64,000 nt of DNA from Terebella lapidaria (GCA_949152475.1 OX424565.1:9927953-9991952); one strand, 5' to 3'; positions 24,801 through 39,800 are shown, counted from the first letter of the stretch. Program-made: numbers and translations. The notes: a model not told the origin generated them from the sequence alone.

Positions 24801-27800
24801 TAACTTGATTTGACAAAAACACGACATATACGGACGTGACTACGTAGAACATGACTACGATGACAGTGTGGGTGTGGTGCGTGCTATGGTGGTGTTAGAG
24901 GCATGCTAACCTTGGTCCAGTCCCTCTATAGCTAGAGGCGGGACTCTTTTCCCCAGAACTCGTGTCTTCTCCCGCAGCTGTTCCTCCTGTCCGTGTTTCA
25001 GGTCCTCTATGGCCTTGTCCATGCACACCGACTGGGAAGGGTTAAGTGGTAACACGGGGGTAAGTACAGAACTCGCTCGCAGACATACACTCCCAGCCCG
25101 ACCCCATCATTTTATCCTGTAAGTGTAGCTACAGTCAAGGAAAGCAACACAAACAAAAAACATCACATTTCAAACCATGCAGCTTTCTGTGGTGAAGTGG
25201 ATTATGAATATGATGGTGATGAATATGATTCGGATGATGAAATCACATTATAACAATACTTGGTCTTACAGTAGATGTTTTTTTTTCGATTCTCTTCAGT
25301 GAATACAGTTAATAGAGTTACTGTTTAAAGAAAAAAAAACATAAGAGGACATCATTAATCCAAACATTGGGAAACCTAAAATATGCTGAAACAATTAGAT
25401 GTTTCAGAGATCTTCCAGCAGCATTCTGAAGTTCTGAAACTCTAGCTACATACAGCCCAGTGACTGCGCATGCGTACACTAGTCTATGCAGTGTTGTGTA
25501 AGATGCTTCGGGTGACGACAAACCACAGCAAAACACCGCTACACACGTGGTCGTGTATTAGCATGAATCTCTCTCTTGTTATCACCACACTGAGCTATTC
25601 TAGATGTCTCACTGAGCGCCTACCAGAAACCGCAATTTTCAATAGCAAATTTCCAGTGACTGTGGTCGAAAGATGCCCCGCGGTAGGGCGAAATTGCGAG
25701 GTGTAATTTTGATCTCGATGGGCGGAAACTCGCTCGGGGGAGGAGATTGACAATTTGTGTCAAGGGTCAGTGTATGAGTAATACCTTCAGAAGCTTCTTC
25801 TTCTCTGGGGATAGGCCTCCCAATCCCTTCCTCTTGCCCTTCTTCTGTAAAAAGGAGGGAGGAAAGAGAGATTCAGTCTGTATCGGTCGGCAAAATGCCT
25901 TGAGTGAGGAAGGCAGGGAAGTATGGATCAGTGCGGTGTCCATGACAACAGAAACAAATCTCCCTGTGGTGTCGCTGGACACTCAGGGATTAGCGGTTAG
26001 TCAATTTTTGCCCAGACTACTGACAAAAATTATCTCATCATCAACCGAAAATGATAAAAAAATCTTGTGCTAATGAATAAATAAAAATCAATATAAACAG
26101 ACACGGCATGTCCGGGGGCAGTACATGATCAAACGGTTGCCAAATCAGAAATAATCCCAAAACAATGCTTGCACAAGGCATCAAACTCGTGTAAAACAAA
26201 ACGTGTGCGTGTATGTATGTATGGAAACCTCGTGCAGTAAGCAATCATACATACATACAAAACAACTGAGCGGATCATGAAACCAATGGCTCCGGTTTAG
26301 TATGCTAAATTTTGGATGACTTTAGATTTGACTGGTGGCATTCACTGTTGCTAAGCAGTCCCTGTTGCTATGTGACAAGCGATGTACCATGTACTGAACC
26401 GACGCAGCCTGCAAGAAGAAAGTCTGACAGCCACGTTAGACATATGATATAAGAGTGATAACTCTGATAAGTTCACATCAGATAACGTACTAATCTGAAA
26501 GGATAGCTCTAGACTTTCTTCTTACAGCGGTTCCCGGGGTCTAAACTCGAAATACACAGAACAGTGGCGAGGAACTGACGATAGCAGGGATGTAGGAGAA
26601 AGACAACGTAATAAACACAACAGAATCTGTAACTTATTGTATACACGATTACACTACAATAGATTATTTATATCAGTAGAAACGATCAATACAAATCATG
26701 CACACGGTGTCGAAGGTACTGCACATATACAACAATAATTACTTCACGCTGTTATTACTTGAAAACTTCATGTATTCACAAATAATATACTCATTTGTGG
26801 AAGCATTCATTCCATCCAAAAGTGAATTGTCACATCAAGATATCTTTCTCAGAAAGCAGCTGGTGAACAGGACCAAATCACGAACTGCTTCATGATATAA
26901 CAACCACTAACTTGTATGATAAAACAAGCATATTCCCATTTATTTCGGGACAAACAGAATGATTGACAGTTCACCTTAAGAACCTGACACGTAGGCGAGT
27001 ACTCTCTCATCAAACACACCTTCACACATCGTGGCACTACATGTACTTACGTCATCATCGTCGTCGTCGGGGTTGTCATGGTTATCGTCAGGGTGCAGCA
27101 CGGTCTTGACAACAGTCGTCACACGAAACAAGGGTTGATGGGGATGGAGTGAACATGCGCGACAAAGCAAGAGACAACACTGAGATAATAAGTATTTTGC
27201 GTGCACAAGTCAATACTGAATCAACAGGCTGATGCCGAGAGTCAGGAGCAGGGCGCTGACATTGTTTGCTGTCTGTCGCGTGGCTTACAGGTTGACTCCA
27301 GGCCTGTTGTTCTCTGCGCTCGGTTGCACGTCTTTTCCTCTCCTCCAGGAGCTCCCTCTGCTGTCGGGCCCGCTCCGCTTGCTCCCTCTGGGCCACCTCC
27401 CGGGCCATCCAAGTCGCATCGACCTCGCGCGCTACTCTGCCTGTCCCGGGCCGACAGCAGACCGGGACAGAGCTATCCGCACTAGTCTGTACGGGAGAGG
27501 GTGGGAGTGGGGGTGGGGAATTGTGTTAGTGGGAGTGTAGACATTTCGGGGGCTGAGGAAGGGATTTGAAAATGCACGGTGCCTTGAATAGACGGATTTC
27601 CTAAATATTTCCAAAATATTCCTAATTTCCTGAAGACTTGAATCTCAATTGCCTTCGAAATTGAGGCTTGTATTTATAGATCATTGATTGGTTATTTCAG
27701 CATCTCTAAAGGAGCCACGAATTACTTCAGGAATGCCCCGTCTACCTAAGGTACCGACGTGTGGATTCTGACCTGGAGCCTGCTGCTCCATTCCGCAGCC

Positions 27801-30800
27801 CGACGTCTGACGTCTGTGGGGAACCCAGCCGCCTGGGGCTCTGGGGGTGGGCTGGTGGGGAGCTGGATGGGCTTTTTACCCGACACAACCATGTTCTGAG
27901 ACCACAGTTCCCGCTTGCGTTCCATGGCAGCCTTCCTCTCGGCCTCTGTCACAACCCCTTCATCCTTCCTGGGGCTAGCCCTGTTAATCTCTCCGCTCGC
28001 CACAGGGAAGCGCCTTCGTCCGGTGTCAATTTCCGCCGGAATGGGCCGGGCCACTTGCCCGGGACTCTCTCCTGTTAGACTCTCTGTCCGCGCCAGTAGA
28101 TTTCGGACCTTGTCTACCACCACCCGCTGTGGCAACATATCTTCTGACTCTCTGTTCATCTCATCTCCAGTGGCAACCTTCAAACCGAGTCCGTCGCTAG
28201 ATGACATCAGCTCATCCGTCCTCTCTCCATCCTCTTGTCTCGCCGAAGAAACTCCTGAACTTTCAGTTAGCGAGTTGGTCTCAAGTTCGGATCGTCTGTC
28301 TTCAACAAGTGTTGTGACGTCGTGCATGGTGTCTACTACATTATGTATGTGGAATTTATCTTGTCTGGTAATGTCAGTGTTGCTAGAATCATCGTCGATG
28401 TATTTGTCTGGACCTGACATTGAGACATTCGGTATTGTATCCTGCTCGGGCCTTAATGTGTCTTTTGTGCTCTCGAAACTAAAACTGATAGCATTTCTGT
28501 AAGTTTGACTTTGTTCTGTGTGTGGCGGAGTTTTTGATGATTTGAGTGATCTTATGTGATCTGATCCCGTCTCGTACTGAATATCAATTCTGTCTGTATC
28601 CAAGGATATGTCGCTTTTGACATTTTCTGGTGTCGTTTCGTCTGATAAGTCTAAATGATCAATTGTTTTGTCTGGATACATGTTAGCTGTTGTGCCTCCA
28701 GTCACGTCTTCTACGTCTGTCATGTTCACGGTAAGCGCAGTCCCTGAGATGGTCACGTCTGTCGTGTCCACGGTAAGCGCAGTACTCTCTGAGATAGTCA
28801 CGTCTGTCATGTCCACGTTAAGGGAAGTACTTTCTGAGATGGTCACGTCTATCGTGTCCACGGCACACGCAGTACTCTCTGAGATGGTCACGTCTGTCGT
28901 GTCCACGGTAAGGGCAGTACTGTCTGAGATGGTCACGTCTATCGTGTCCACGGCACACGCAGTACTCTCTGAGATGGTCACGTCTGTCGTGTCCACGGTA
29001 AGGGCAGTACTGTCTGAGATGGTCACGTCTGTCGTGTCCACGGTACGTGCAGTACTCTCCGAGATGGTCACGTATGTCGTGTCCACGGGATGCGCAGTAC
29101 TGTCTGAGATGGTCACGTCTGTCGTGTCCACGGGATGCGCAGTACTGTCTGAGAAGGTCACGTCTGTCGTGTCCACGGGATGCGCAGTACTGTCTGAGAT
29201 GGTCACGTCTGTCGTGTCCACGGGACTCGCAGTACTCTCTGTGATGACCAGGTCGGTCATGATGTCATCGTTATACCCGCCTGTCTGTGGCTGCTGCATG
29301 GCGCCGACGTCTGGGGCTGACCCCGACTCTGGGGGTGGGTATGGTGCTGTTGTCATGGTGAAGGTTGCTACCTCGGACTGACAGGCCAACAGCAAACATC
29401 ATGCAGGAAGGCGAGGGTAGCGATGTTAGTATACAAGCAAACGATCAAGTGGTTAAGCGTACATGGGTGAACATACAAAGCTACCAATTTTATAAAACGT
29501 CGAATAAATGTCTCGTTGCTTCCAAGTGCATTTTGAAATAGCGATGTGACAGACATTGTGTCTGAATGAATGAATTGAAATCCATGTGATAAACAGGGAG
29601 AAATTTTGTTAATTTTGTTTCGACATTTAGCTTACCGTGGTGTAATGTCTTAGTACCAGAACAAGATGATAGGATAATATTACAATAGTTACTTGAGACG
29701 TAATAGTTTGGACGGTATCACAGTAAGGCAGTTTACAGCCCACCTCTGTCGTATTTCCCGTCTTCAGTCCTGTCTGGGTCTACATCAGTCACACACACTG
29801 TACTTACCAAATCAATTTTACAGAGCGCTACATACAATCACATGACCTGTCGGCATGACAACGCCACCCACGACACCACAAAGTCACCAAAAACTATCGG
29901 AGCCCGTACTCACCTGAAATACAGGGGAAAATGGTGCAGTTAAATTATAGAAAATAACATCACTTGCACAATCGTCAATATTTATCAAATATACATCTAG
30001 GCACACATTATCGTACTCGATCCAAAGATTGAACTAAAATCAGGCAATTCATGTTGAATAAAGGAGTTAGGTGAGGACATAGATGCAAGCAGATATTAAT
30101 CCCATATGACCAAGTACAAACTGTCAGTGACGACGTTAAGATATGTCAGTGAAACTGGGTGTGCCAGGGTACTACCTGAGCGCGGCTACGAGGGCACTCA
30201 GGGCTCAGCCCGAGGGTGTGGTTAGTGACGGGAGGGGACAGGGGCTGGTTGCCAAGCACATGATCATCATCCTCGACCAAGGTACGACGTCGGTGTGTGC
30301 GCCATGACGTCAGACTGCTGGTGATGGCGTCATACGTGTCGTCACTCTGCTTCAGTTGGCTCGGGGTGAGGGTAAGGGGGGGGGGGGGGATATTAGGCGG
30401 GATGAATCGGGCAGACGGACGGGGGGGGGGGGGGGGTATAGGGCCGGGATGAGTTAACAAACACCCACAAAATAAAATACATGCTCAAAAATGAAACCCA
30501 CAAAAAATAATACAACCACGAATGACACTCAAGATGGACTGAACGATATTATGTTAGTGTTAGTCTTTTGAAAACATGCACATACCGGTAGTCATAAAAG
30601 TGAATGTTAAATTGTATTGATGCTAAATATTGCGAGGTTCTCTGGTTGTATAAAATATCACTAATTGGTTGTTATTCAGTCTGCCATTAACGTGATCTGC
30701 CACTGTAAAACTAGATAACCATATTGAAATTTACTCGCAGTGTCCTGCTTACCATTCACCAGCTGTTTACGTATGAACGGTGAATCCAAGAGATGATTTG

Positions 30801-33800
30801 TGTTGTGACTGTTGGGTTTTCATCTAATTATTTACCGCGCACTAGATAATGAGTTGACATTTTTGTGATTTTTTAAAAATCACGTTTTCAATAAAAATCA
30901 GCCCAAGGACTGAGAAAAGTTACCAAACAATTTTGGTTTTAAGCATTGTAGGTGACTTTGAGATTTACCAGTCAAGGTCATCTGTGTGAACTTCAATGTT
31001 CCCATTAGGTATGCTGCATATGACTTCATATGTGTTCTTAATACAAACATATAAGCTCTATCAACATATATTTCATCTGTAGAGGCCAATTTACACATTT
31101 TAGTCAGGCAAGATTTTGAGATCTGGCCTTCAAGTTCGTTTAAGGTCAAGTTCAAGGTCACCAAAAGGTGCGCCATATATACACGACTTTTTATGGGCTT
31201 GTACACAATCCGAGCCTGTATGTGTTTAAGCCTCAGAGGCCACTTCACAGATTTCACGTCAAGATATTTAGCACGCAAGGTCATCCGAGGTCAAGATCAA
31301 GGCCATCATTAGTTGTTCCATATACGACTTCCTATATGTTCATAATGTAAACTTAAGCTCTATCTACATGCATTTCATCTGTAGAGGCAAATTTGTGCAT
31401 TTTTCGACCCAAAAGTGGCTATTTTGGCCTTTCAAGGTCATCAAAGGTCAAATTCAAGGTCACCTCACAAACCGCCATATATGACTTCATATTTGAAAGT
31501 GTCAATATCTAAGCACTATCTTCCAAAACTTTTTCCAAAGGGTGAACATTTTTATGGGCCTAGAAATGGCCCAAAATGGATAGTAATGCAATTTGGGGCA
31601 AAATTTTTTTCGCCGACCCGTCAATAATTCAAAATGGCCACCAAACGGAGACTGGCGATGCAAGGGCAAACAAAACTTATACACGTCACAAAGGTACATA
31701 AGAGGAATCATTTTAAACAAAACTCTCAAAACTGATCAGACAGTTTTACTGGTAGGTTACTGGACAATATAATTATAGTAGATATTTTGTCTCGTGGCCT
31801 TGAAAATAAGGTCACGGTCAAATTTACAGTCACAAGAGTATTCAGCATACATGATTTCCTATACGTTCACAATTGATTACTAAGCTGTAAATTCAGTAAT
31901 AAGAGAAATATTAGTCATTATGTCCTGTGACCTTGAAAAAATCATAAGTCAAATTAAAGGTCATCAGAATATTCAGCATATATCATTTGCTGTATGTCCA
32001 CAATAGAATCCTAAGTTGTAAATTTGATAATAAACAAGATATTACCCAAGTTGTCCTGTGAGACCTTGAAAATGAGGTCAAAGGTCAAATTCAAGGTCAT
32101 GACAATATTCAGCATATTTCATTTCCTATCTATCCACAATTGATTCTCAAGTTGTAAAGTCGATAATAAGCGAGATATTAGCCATTGTGTTCTTTGACCT
32201 TGAAAATGAGGTCAGAACTCAAGTCAAAGGTCATCACAATATTCGGACCATATCATTTCCTATATGTCCACAATTGATTCCTAAGCTGTAAATTCGATAA
32301 TGAGCGAGATATCAGCCGTTTTGTACTCTAACCTTGAAAATGAGGTCAAAGGTCAAATTCAAGATCATTAGAATATTCGGCATATGTCATCTCCTATATG
32401 TCCACAATTGATTCCTAAGCTTTAAAGTCAATATTAAGCGAGACAGTAGCCATTTCGTACCTGATCTTGAAAATGAGGTCAAAGGTCGAATTCAAGGTCA
32501 TCCAATATTTGGCATACATCATTTCCTATACGTCCACAACTTAGTCCCAAGATGTGAAGTGGATAATAAGCGAGATGTTAGCCGTTTTGTTCTTTGACCT
32601 TGAAAATGAGGTCCAAGGTCAAATTCAGGGTCATCGGAATATTCAGGCTATATCATTTCCTGTATGTCCACAATTGATTCCTAAGCTGTAAAGTCGACAA
32701 AATATTAGACATTTTGTGCTCTGACCTTGAAAATGAGTTCCAATTCAAATTCGAGGTCATGACAATAATCAGCATATATCATTTCCTATGTGTCCACAAT
32801 TGATTCCTAGTCTCTAATCTCAATATTAAGTGAGATATTAGGTATAATGTGTCCCATTAATTATAAAGCATAGGAGAATTTAACAAGAAAAAGTCCCAAT
32901 TTTGACCTGTCGAGAAAATGAAAATTTCCGCTACACGCAGACCGGCGATTAAGGGGCAACGAAACTTATCCACATCACAGAGGTATGTGAGAGCAATCTT
33001 TTGAAATAAAACTGTCTGAACAGTTTTTGCGAAAATGGCCGCCAAAGTCAGAAATTGGCCGTTTCTTTGGCGAAAAATGCGAAAAAAAAAATACCCCTCT
33101 TGAAATATACTTAGGTATTTTTGCGCAAAATTTCAGAAAGATCCGATCGTAAACCTTAAAGATAAAAATGTGGCCGGACGATGCGAACGGATGGGCGTTA
33201 CGGGCAGACCCAATGTTAAATTTCCTATCTTAACTTTCCTCGTAGATCCTGTAAAAATTCCCGTAAAACCGAACTTTCGGCTTAAACCATAGTTAGGGGG
33301 CATTTTCAGCTTTTCTCCCCCCCCCCCAAGCTTTCCCCGTAAACCCTTTTGGTATGCCCGGACGGACGGACGGACGGACGACGGACGCAACGCCATGGCA
33401 ATAGGTTATCGGACCATAGATCCGGTAACCTAATATATAAATCGTCTTTGCCATAGCTTGTGAAGAAACCATGAGAATAACATAGTTTGCCTTCAAGTCA
33501 TCTGTACATAGCCTGCACACCCAACCATCATTTACTGATATCGTAACTTTGCAGTTCCATGAAAATCGATCACAAACGCTCTACTATGCGTAGAATAATG
33601 GGAGTTTTCAAATAGCGAATATTTAACACAATAATATAAACTACCGCCAGGAAATGACGCATAGAAACATATTTGTACGACAAATATGGACGTTTTTTTT
33701 CTCAGAAAGATGTTTGTTTGATGAAAACCAACATTTGTTTCAGAATACAGTAGAGAGATACAATAAATGGAATCCAATTGACTGACTGACTGACTGACTG

Positions 33801-36800
33801 ACTGGCCGAATGATTGATTGATTGATTGGTTGATTGAATTCATGATAATTTGTCATGCCTGTCTGTTGAGATTATACTCGTGCCTGGGACATTAGTGTGT
33901 TAGGAACACGCAGGACTTGCCTAGGACACGAATACCATACACCTCGTGTGACTCCTGGCGTCTCAGCCTGGATACATACCTCGCCCCTGAAACATACAAA
34001 TACATCGTCACATTACATAGTATCAAACATGTACACGCTGTTTGTGCATTGCTATTGTAGAGTAATGACTACTATGAAAAAATACATGCAATCAAAATCC
34101 CAAGTCTTCCTCGATTGCACAATTTATGGTTGAAGTTATAGTGTAAATACCTGTATTTTGATAAATACCGATACGGCCATGTACGGAATAGAACACTCAT
34201 TAACTGGATATTTGGTCAATCAAAAACATTGATATCCCAATGCCCCAAATGAGTATGTGTTAGACATAGTACAGGTCAGGTGCTTGCTTCTGGGTGGACT
34301 GGTCTTGACCAGAAAAAGTCCTCCATGTCACGGCAAGGTGTTGTGTTCTGTGCCGTGACAAGGTTTTGTGCTTCGTGTCATGAGAAGGTTTTGTGCTCTG
34401 TGTCGTGACAATGGGTTTTGCTTTGTGCCATGACAAAATTGTGTGCTCTTTGTCGTTGGAGATTTTGGGCTCGGTGTCATGACAAGGTCTTGGGCTTGGT
34501 GAGCAATTGTTTCAACTTTTACCTTCAATGGAATAACCTTGAAATACATGTAGTTCAGAAAATTTGCAGTTTATTTAAAACTTTGTCAATAAGAAAAGTT
34601 TCAGAGTTGTTCGGCCCATGTTCGTGAACAAGATAGGTCCCTTTAGCAAACATCTGCGAGACTTTGACGAAAGGTATGAAGAGTAAATATTAGTACGACG
34701 ATAAAATCAACAATGACTGCTATTTAAAATTTACAATGACTGCTATTTAAAAATCTGTATTGGTCTGAGTAATAATACCCATATCATTGAAGAAACATCC
34801 ACAGAAATATGCGGATATTTAGTGCAATTTGTAAAACTGATGTCTATGACGTAGACAATGAAATTGATGATTCATTCACCAGTGTCATGATGTTGACACT
34901 AGTAATGACTAATGAGATTGCCTGGGAAAATAAATTATCAATAATTATGAACCGAACATTCCAGTATCAATATTTATACAAGATAACCACAATTATAGTT
35001 AGCAACTGAGTTGCATAGACATGTATCAGAAATGCATAAGATCATGGTCTTATGTATTTCTGCATGTATGCATTGGACAGCAATTTATCTTGGCAGATTA
35101 CAGCCAAATTAGTTCGCTCCAGTATGTCAGCATTCTCTCCGAAATGATCTCGAATACATTCGGCACGATGCCTTGCACTGTATCGTATGTAGGATAAATC
35201 TGGATCAACATACCGGTATCCCTATGTAGGACAGATCTGGATCAACATACCGGTATCCCTATGTAGGACAGATCTGGATCAACATACCGGTATCCGTATG
35301 TAGTACAGATTTGGATCAACATACCGGTATCCGTATGTAGTACAGATCTGGATCAACATACCGGTATCCGTATGTAGTACAGATCTGGATCAACATACCG
35401 GTATCCGTATGTAGGACAGATCTGGATCAACATACCGGTATCCCTATGTAAGACATATCTGGATCAACATACCAGCATCCCTATGTAGGATATATCTGAA
35501 TCAACATACCGGGAACCCTATGTAGTACAGATCTGGATCAACACACCGGTATCCTTGACAATTCCACGTACGGATACAAACACTTTCTAGTGATTTGTGA
35601 TCGATCCCCGGGATCAAACATTTGGATGGGTGTGTCGATGTGTGAAAAGCACAAATACGAATTTGACAATCCACACATCGGTCACAATACCTCACTCAGC
35701 ATATCTAAAGCGGAATTCCAGTGAGGGGAAAATCAGTTGGCCACGCAACGCTCTGGATCCATTGCTGACGCAAGATCTGGCGGGCTATTTCTGGGTTGCC
35801 ATGGCGGCCCCCGGCGGGGCGGGGGAGGGGGGGGGGGGGGAGCGCCTCGGTACAATCGTTAGAATACTATTATATTATATGCGGAGGCAGTATCTTGCAT
35901 CATCCATGCACATAACTTAACACATGTATTAACGGATGAAACGTCGTTATAATTTGGATATCTTTCCATTCCGAAAACATATAATTTATCATAGCATATC
36001 GTGGGTGAATTCGCACTAAAACCTGACACAGTCATACATTTTATACAAATAATATGTATCAAATGAAAGGCCATTTCTCTCACTGGAAACCGAAAACGAC
36101 GCATGTTACTATATGTCTTCTCTTAGATATATATACATAGCTTTTAAACTCGCATTGCTATATAACTACTTCATTTTCCTCGTAGTTCAACTTCGAAAAG
36201 TGGAATGAACTGGCGTGACGACTGCGTTTGCTCTGGATAGACTTTTAGCTCCTCTCGATCGCGATTTCCCGTAAAAGCTGCAGTAATCTTACTGCGATCT
36301 AACGATAAACTACATGTGAGCAGGTAATAAAGTATTACTTACATTGTGAATGGTTATCCGGACTGAATCCCAAGAAGAGATGCGAAGATGGAATGAACGG
36401 TGCGCGCGCCAAGAACGACACTGAGCTGGTGAGCGTGAACAGGCGACTGGGTCTGGATCTCAGCCGGGAGATGGCGCGTAAGTCGGGTAGGGAGGGGGAG
36501 GGGAGCTAGGAGGCTGGGGGATGGAGTGAATAGCAACACGAGTGTTCCTGAGAGCCAAGTAGATCCGATTTGAGCCAGAGATCCCAGCTGGTAATTTGTG
36601 CACATGGTGTGCAAAAGAGGCAGAGTTGGGTGCTGAGGGGGAAGGAAGAGGGTCGGGGATTGACTTTCATGTTACTGGATGTGTCGGGACGGAGGGGAAA
36701 GGCGATAACCGTGCAGAGATTGCACCGAGGCAGCCTGTACACAAGGGAAGTTGCACAGATTTCTTCGGGAGGCGAACGGGAAGTGGAGAGGTTGGGGGTG

Positions 36801-39800
36801 CAGTAAGGGGAGCCATGGATACATTGTGTGTACGTCCCTTGAAATACCAGCCCCAGCCACAAACAGGCAACGTCAGACGTATTGTGTATACTATAGCATG
36901 TTCTATTTATGGCAACCCGAGTAATGATACACAGACAGTCTATTAAATGTATAGAACGGAAGATGGCTCGTGTAGAATTATGCTAGTCTCGGTGTCAGAC
37001 AATTCTAGAAGAGTAAATTTAGTTGCAGACACATTCTTTTACTAGTACCACCCACCCCCGCAAACATCGGCTGATGCCGCTGATCCCAGGGTGAGCCAGT
37101 TATAAATACAAGATGCCAAGAATGCAATATTGTTAAGTACAGCATACACTGCAGATTGGCTTATAACAATTATTCTCAAGCAGCCAGATGTTTTATTTCC
37201 GGGTTACATTCAGGCTTCAAACCAGGAAATAGATCGAATATAGAAAGAGTTTTGTTATTTTCTAAGTCCGAAATATAGTGTGAATTTTGTATACACTCGG
37301 CAAAGCATTATCATATTTAGGTCTGAACAATTTACGTGTAAAAGTAGTTACTCAACCAAAGAGGGATTCCTAGCCAAAATGATCTCATTTACACTTGAAG
37401 GTATAATACCCTGCGAAATCTGTAGTTTGGCATTGTTCTTCATCGTGGAACAAAGAAAACCTGCATTGTTTGATGCGCTATCAAGTGTCCAAATACGTGT
37501 CATTTTGTATCGGAGTGCTTGAACACTCAAGTCTGAAAACTCTCAAGTATAGTCGATCATTTCTTTTTGAATAATAGCTAGTGGCATGGGAAGGCTTTTA
37601 TGGTGGAAATAAATAGATAAAAAGAACGTGGTGAGACAAAAATTAACCATTTAACATTTACTCTTCACATATTAAATATATTAACATAATCCCCCCGTCT
37701 TGTTCCTCAAGCCATGTTATTTTCAAATGACGATATATGTTAATCTTGAGAGGAAGTGATGTGGATTGCGGATTCAACCGTTGCCTTGTGTGTTGACAAC
37801 ATACTGTATGTGCTGAATTCTTTAGAACTGACTCAACTAAATATCCCTTCAGTCCAGAGCCAAGATAATGATTGTTTGCTTGCCCAGAGCCAAGATGCTA
37901 ACATCTGGCATGCGTCGGAACAGTTGTAATCTGCATACCTCAGTTATTTAGCTTCCAGGCCAACAACTCGAGAATTCCTGTGGTATCATACAGATGTTTT
38001 TAGCTTACCGACCCATATGGGCCGATAAGCTATTGTCATGGTTTTTCGTCCGTCGTCCGTCCGGCAAATAACTTTTTTTACCTTGATGGATTTTTCTGAA
38101 AATTTATCAAAACATTCCTTGGGCTAATACCCTTTTTCATTCAATCGTTTTTGCCGATTTGGCGGCCACTTTTGCCGAAAAATGGCCAATTTTGGACTTT
38201 AATGGCCATTTTCTCGAAAACTGTCTGATCAATTTTGAGATTTTTGTTTTAAAATATTCCTCTCATGTACCTCTATGATGTGTGTAAGTTTCGTAGCTCT
38301 TGAAATGACGGTCTGCGTGGAGCGGCCATTTTGATTTTTGATGGGTATGCGAAAACAATTTTTTTTGTCCCAAATCAAGTTACTATTCGTTTTGAGCCAT
38401 TTCCAGCAAAAAAAAATTTTTGGCCATTGAAAAATGTTCTTGGTGAATATAATGTCATTAACGAAAAAAATCTTTCAAGATGTAACTTGATTTCGTATTA
38501 TAGTCCATACAGAAAATGTGTTTCCAGCAACATTTGCGAACATGTTTTGACAATAGAGTTTGAGATCAGTGTAACAATTTATATGTTGGAAAATCAATAC
38601 TCTGCATTTCTCATGATTTCCGGTAAGCTACAGCACCCTTGGTGCTATGTTTCATGTTTTCAATACACACACCACCAGGTTGGTGATTCAATTCCCATCA
38701 GATTGGTGATTCAATTCCCTTTCCAAAGTATGCATGCCCCACTTTAAAAAGTATTCAATTCATGAGCCAAATGTAACCCACCCCTAGAAATTTCTGAGCG
38801 AAAAAAGCCGAGATTTCTTGCAAAAATAGGGATGATCATGCCATACAAACAAATTTCTATAAAAAGTTTGCACCCACAACTGTGATGCACACAACAAGGC
38901 TTGAATAGAGAGATATATATAAAGTCAAATTGTGATGTAACATCCCATCAAGAAACATATATCACTTAAAAAGAGCCAAAATAATGGATAATTTTCATGC
39001 GACGGAGTACAATAATTTCCCTGCCGATCTCAAGTGGTGTAGGATCAATGTCCTTTAGGCGGAGCCTATCCGTTTTCACTTTTGACTTCCGGTGGCCAGC
39101 CGCTACGTGCTTCAAGTAGAAATAGTCAGAAAAACTCATGCGTTGACTAATTTTGTGTGAACACGACTCAATGTTTCATTTGACCACAGGCCACTGTTGA
39201 TAGTTGTTGATAATTATTCAGACCAAAATATGAGTACGTTTAACATACAATTACGTATGTATCGAATGTAAAATGTCTATGAGATCTATGTAGCATATTT
39301 TAAACGGTATAATCACTCCCCCAAACCTAATCCCTACAGCGACTGATGCAGACATACACACGCAAAACTACATAAAGACTTCACAACTTATACAACACAC
39401 AACACACTTTCTACAAGCAGTATATTGACATGGCCAATCACCTTAGCAACACATGACACACGATATATTACAGCCAATCACGACTTGCACAAGACATGAC
39501 ACCCCTAACTGGCCCGACAAGAAGCACATCGTTAGAAGATGTTGTAGCGGACACAGCCATATTGGAATTTGTGAAGCATAGAAAGTCAGTGTGCCTTAAA
39601 CGAGAGGACTAATTGTGAATTTAGAAGAATAAGTAGACTGCCATGACACAAAGGAATATTGTGACCGTGGACTAGTGTACATTGCATTGGGGTTGACGTT
39701 ACGTAGAAGGTGAGACTGTTTGAGTGAGTGAGCCATTGGACCTTGCCTGGTTCACGAATAAACGTTTGAAAAAGGACAGTACGTGACATTGTATAGCGCT

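Noticed and set aside
28668-29381. 237-codon plus-strand open frame
   Set aside because: It is the antisense of the 45-bp coding repeat, kept open by the period being a multiple of three; the minus-strand frame is longer and has splice sites.
36354-36870. Overlapping open frames on both strands
   Set aside because: Composition only; no conserved motif, and the frames lack acceptors consistent with troponin I.
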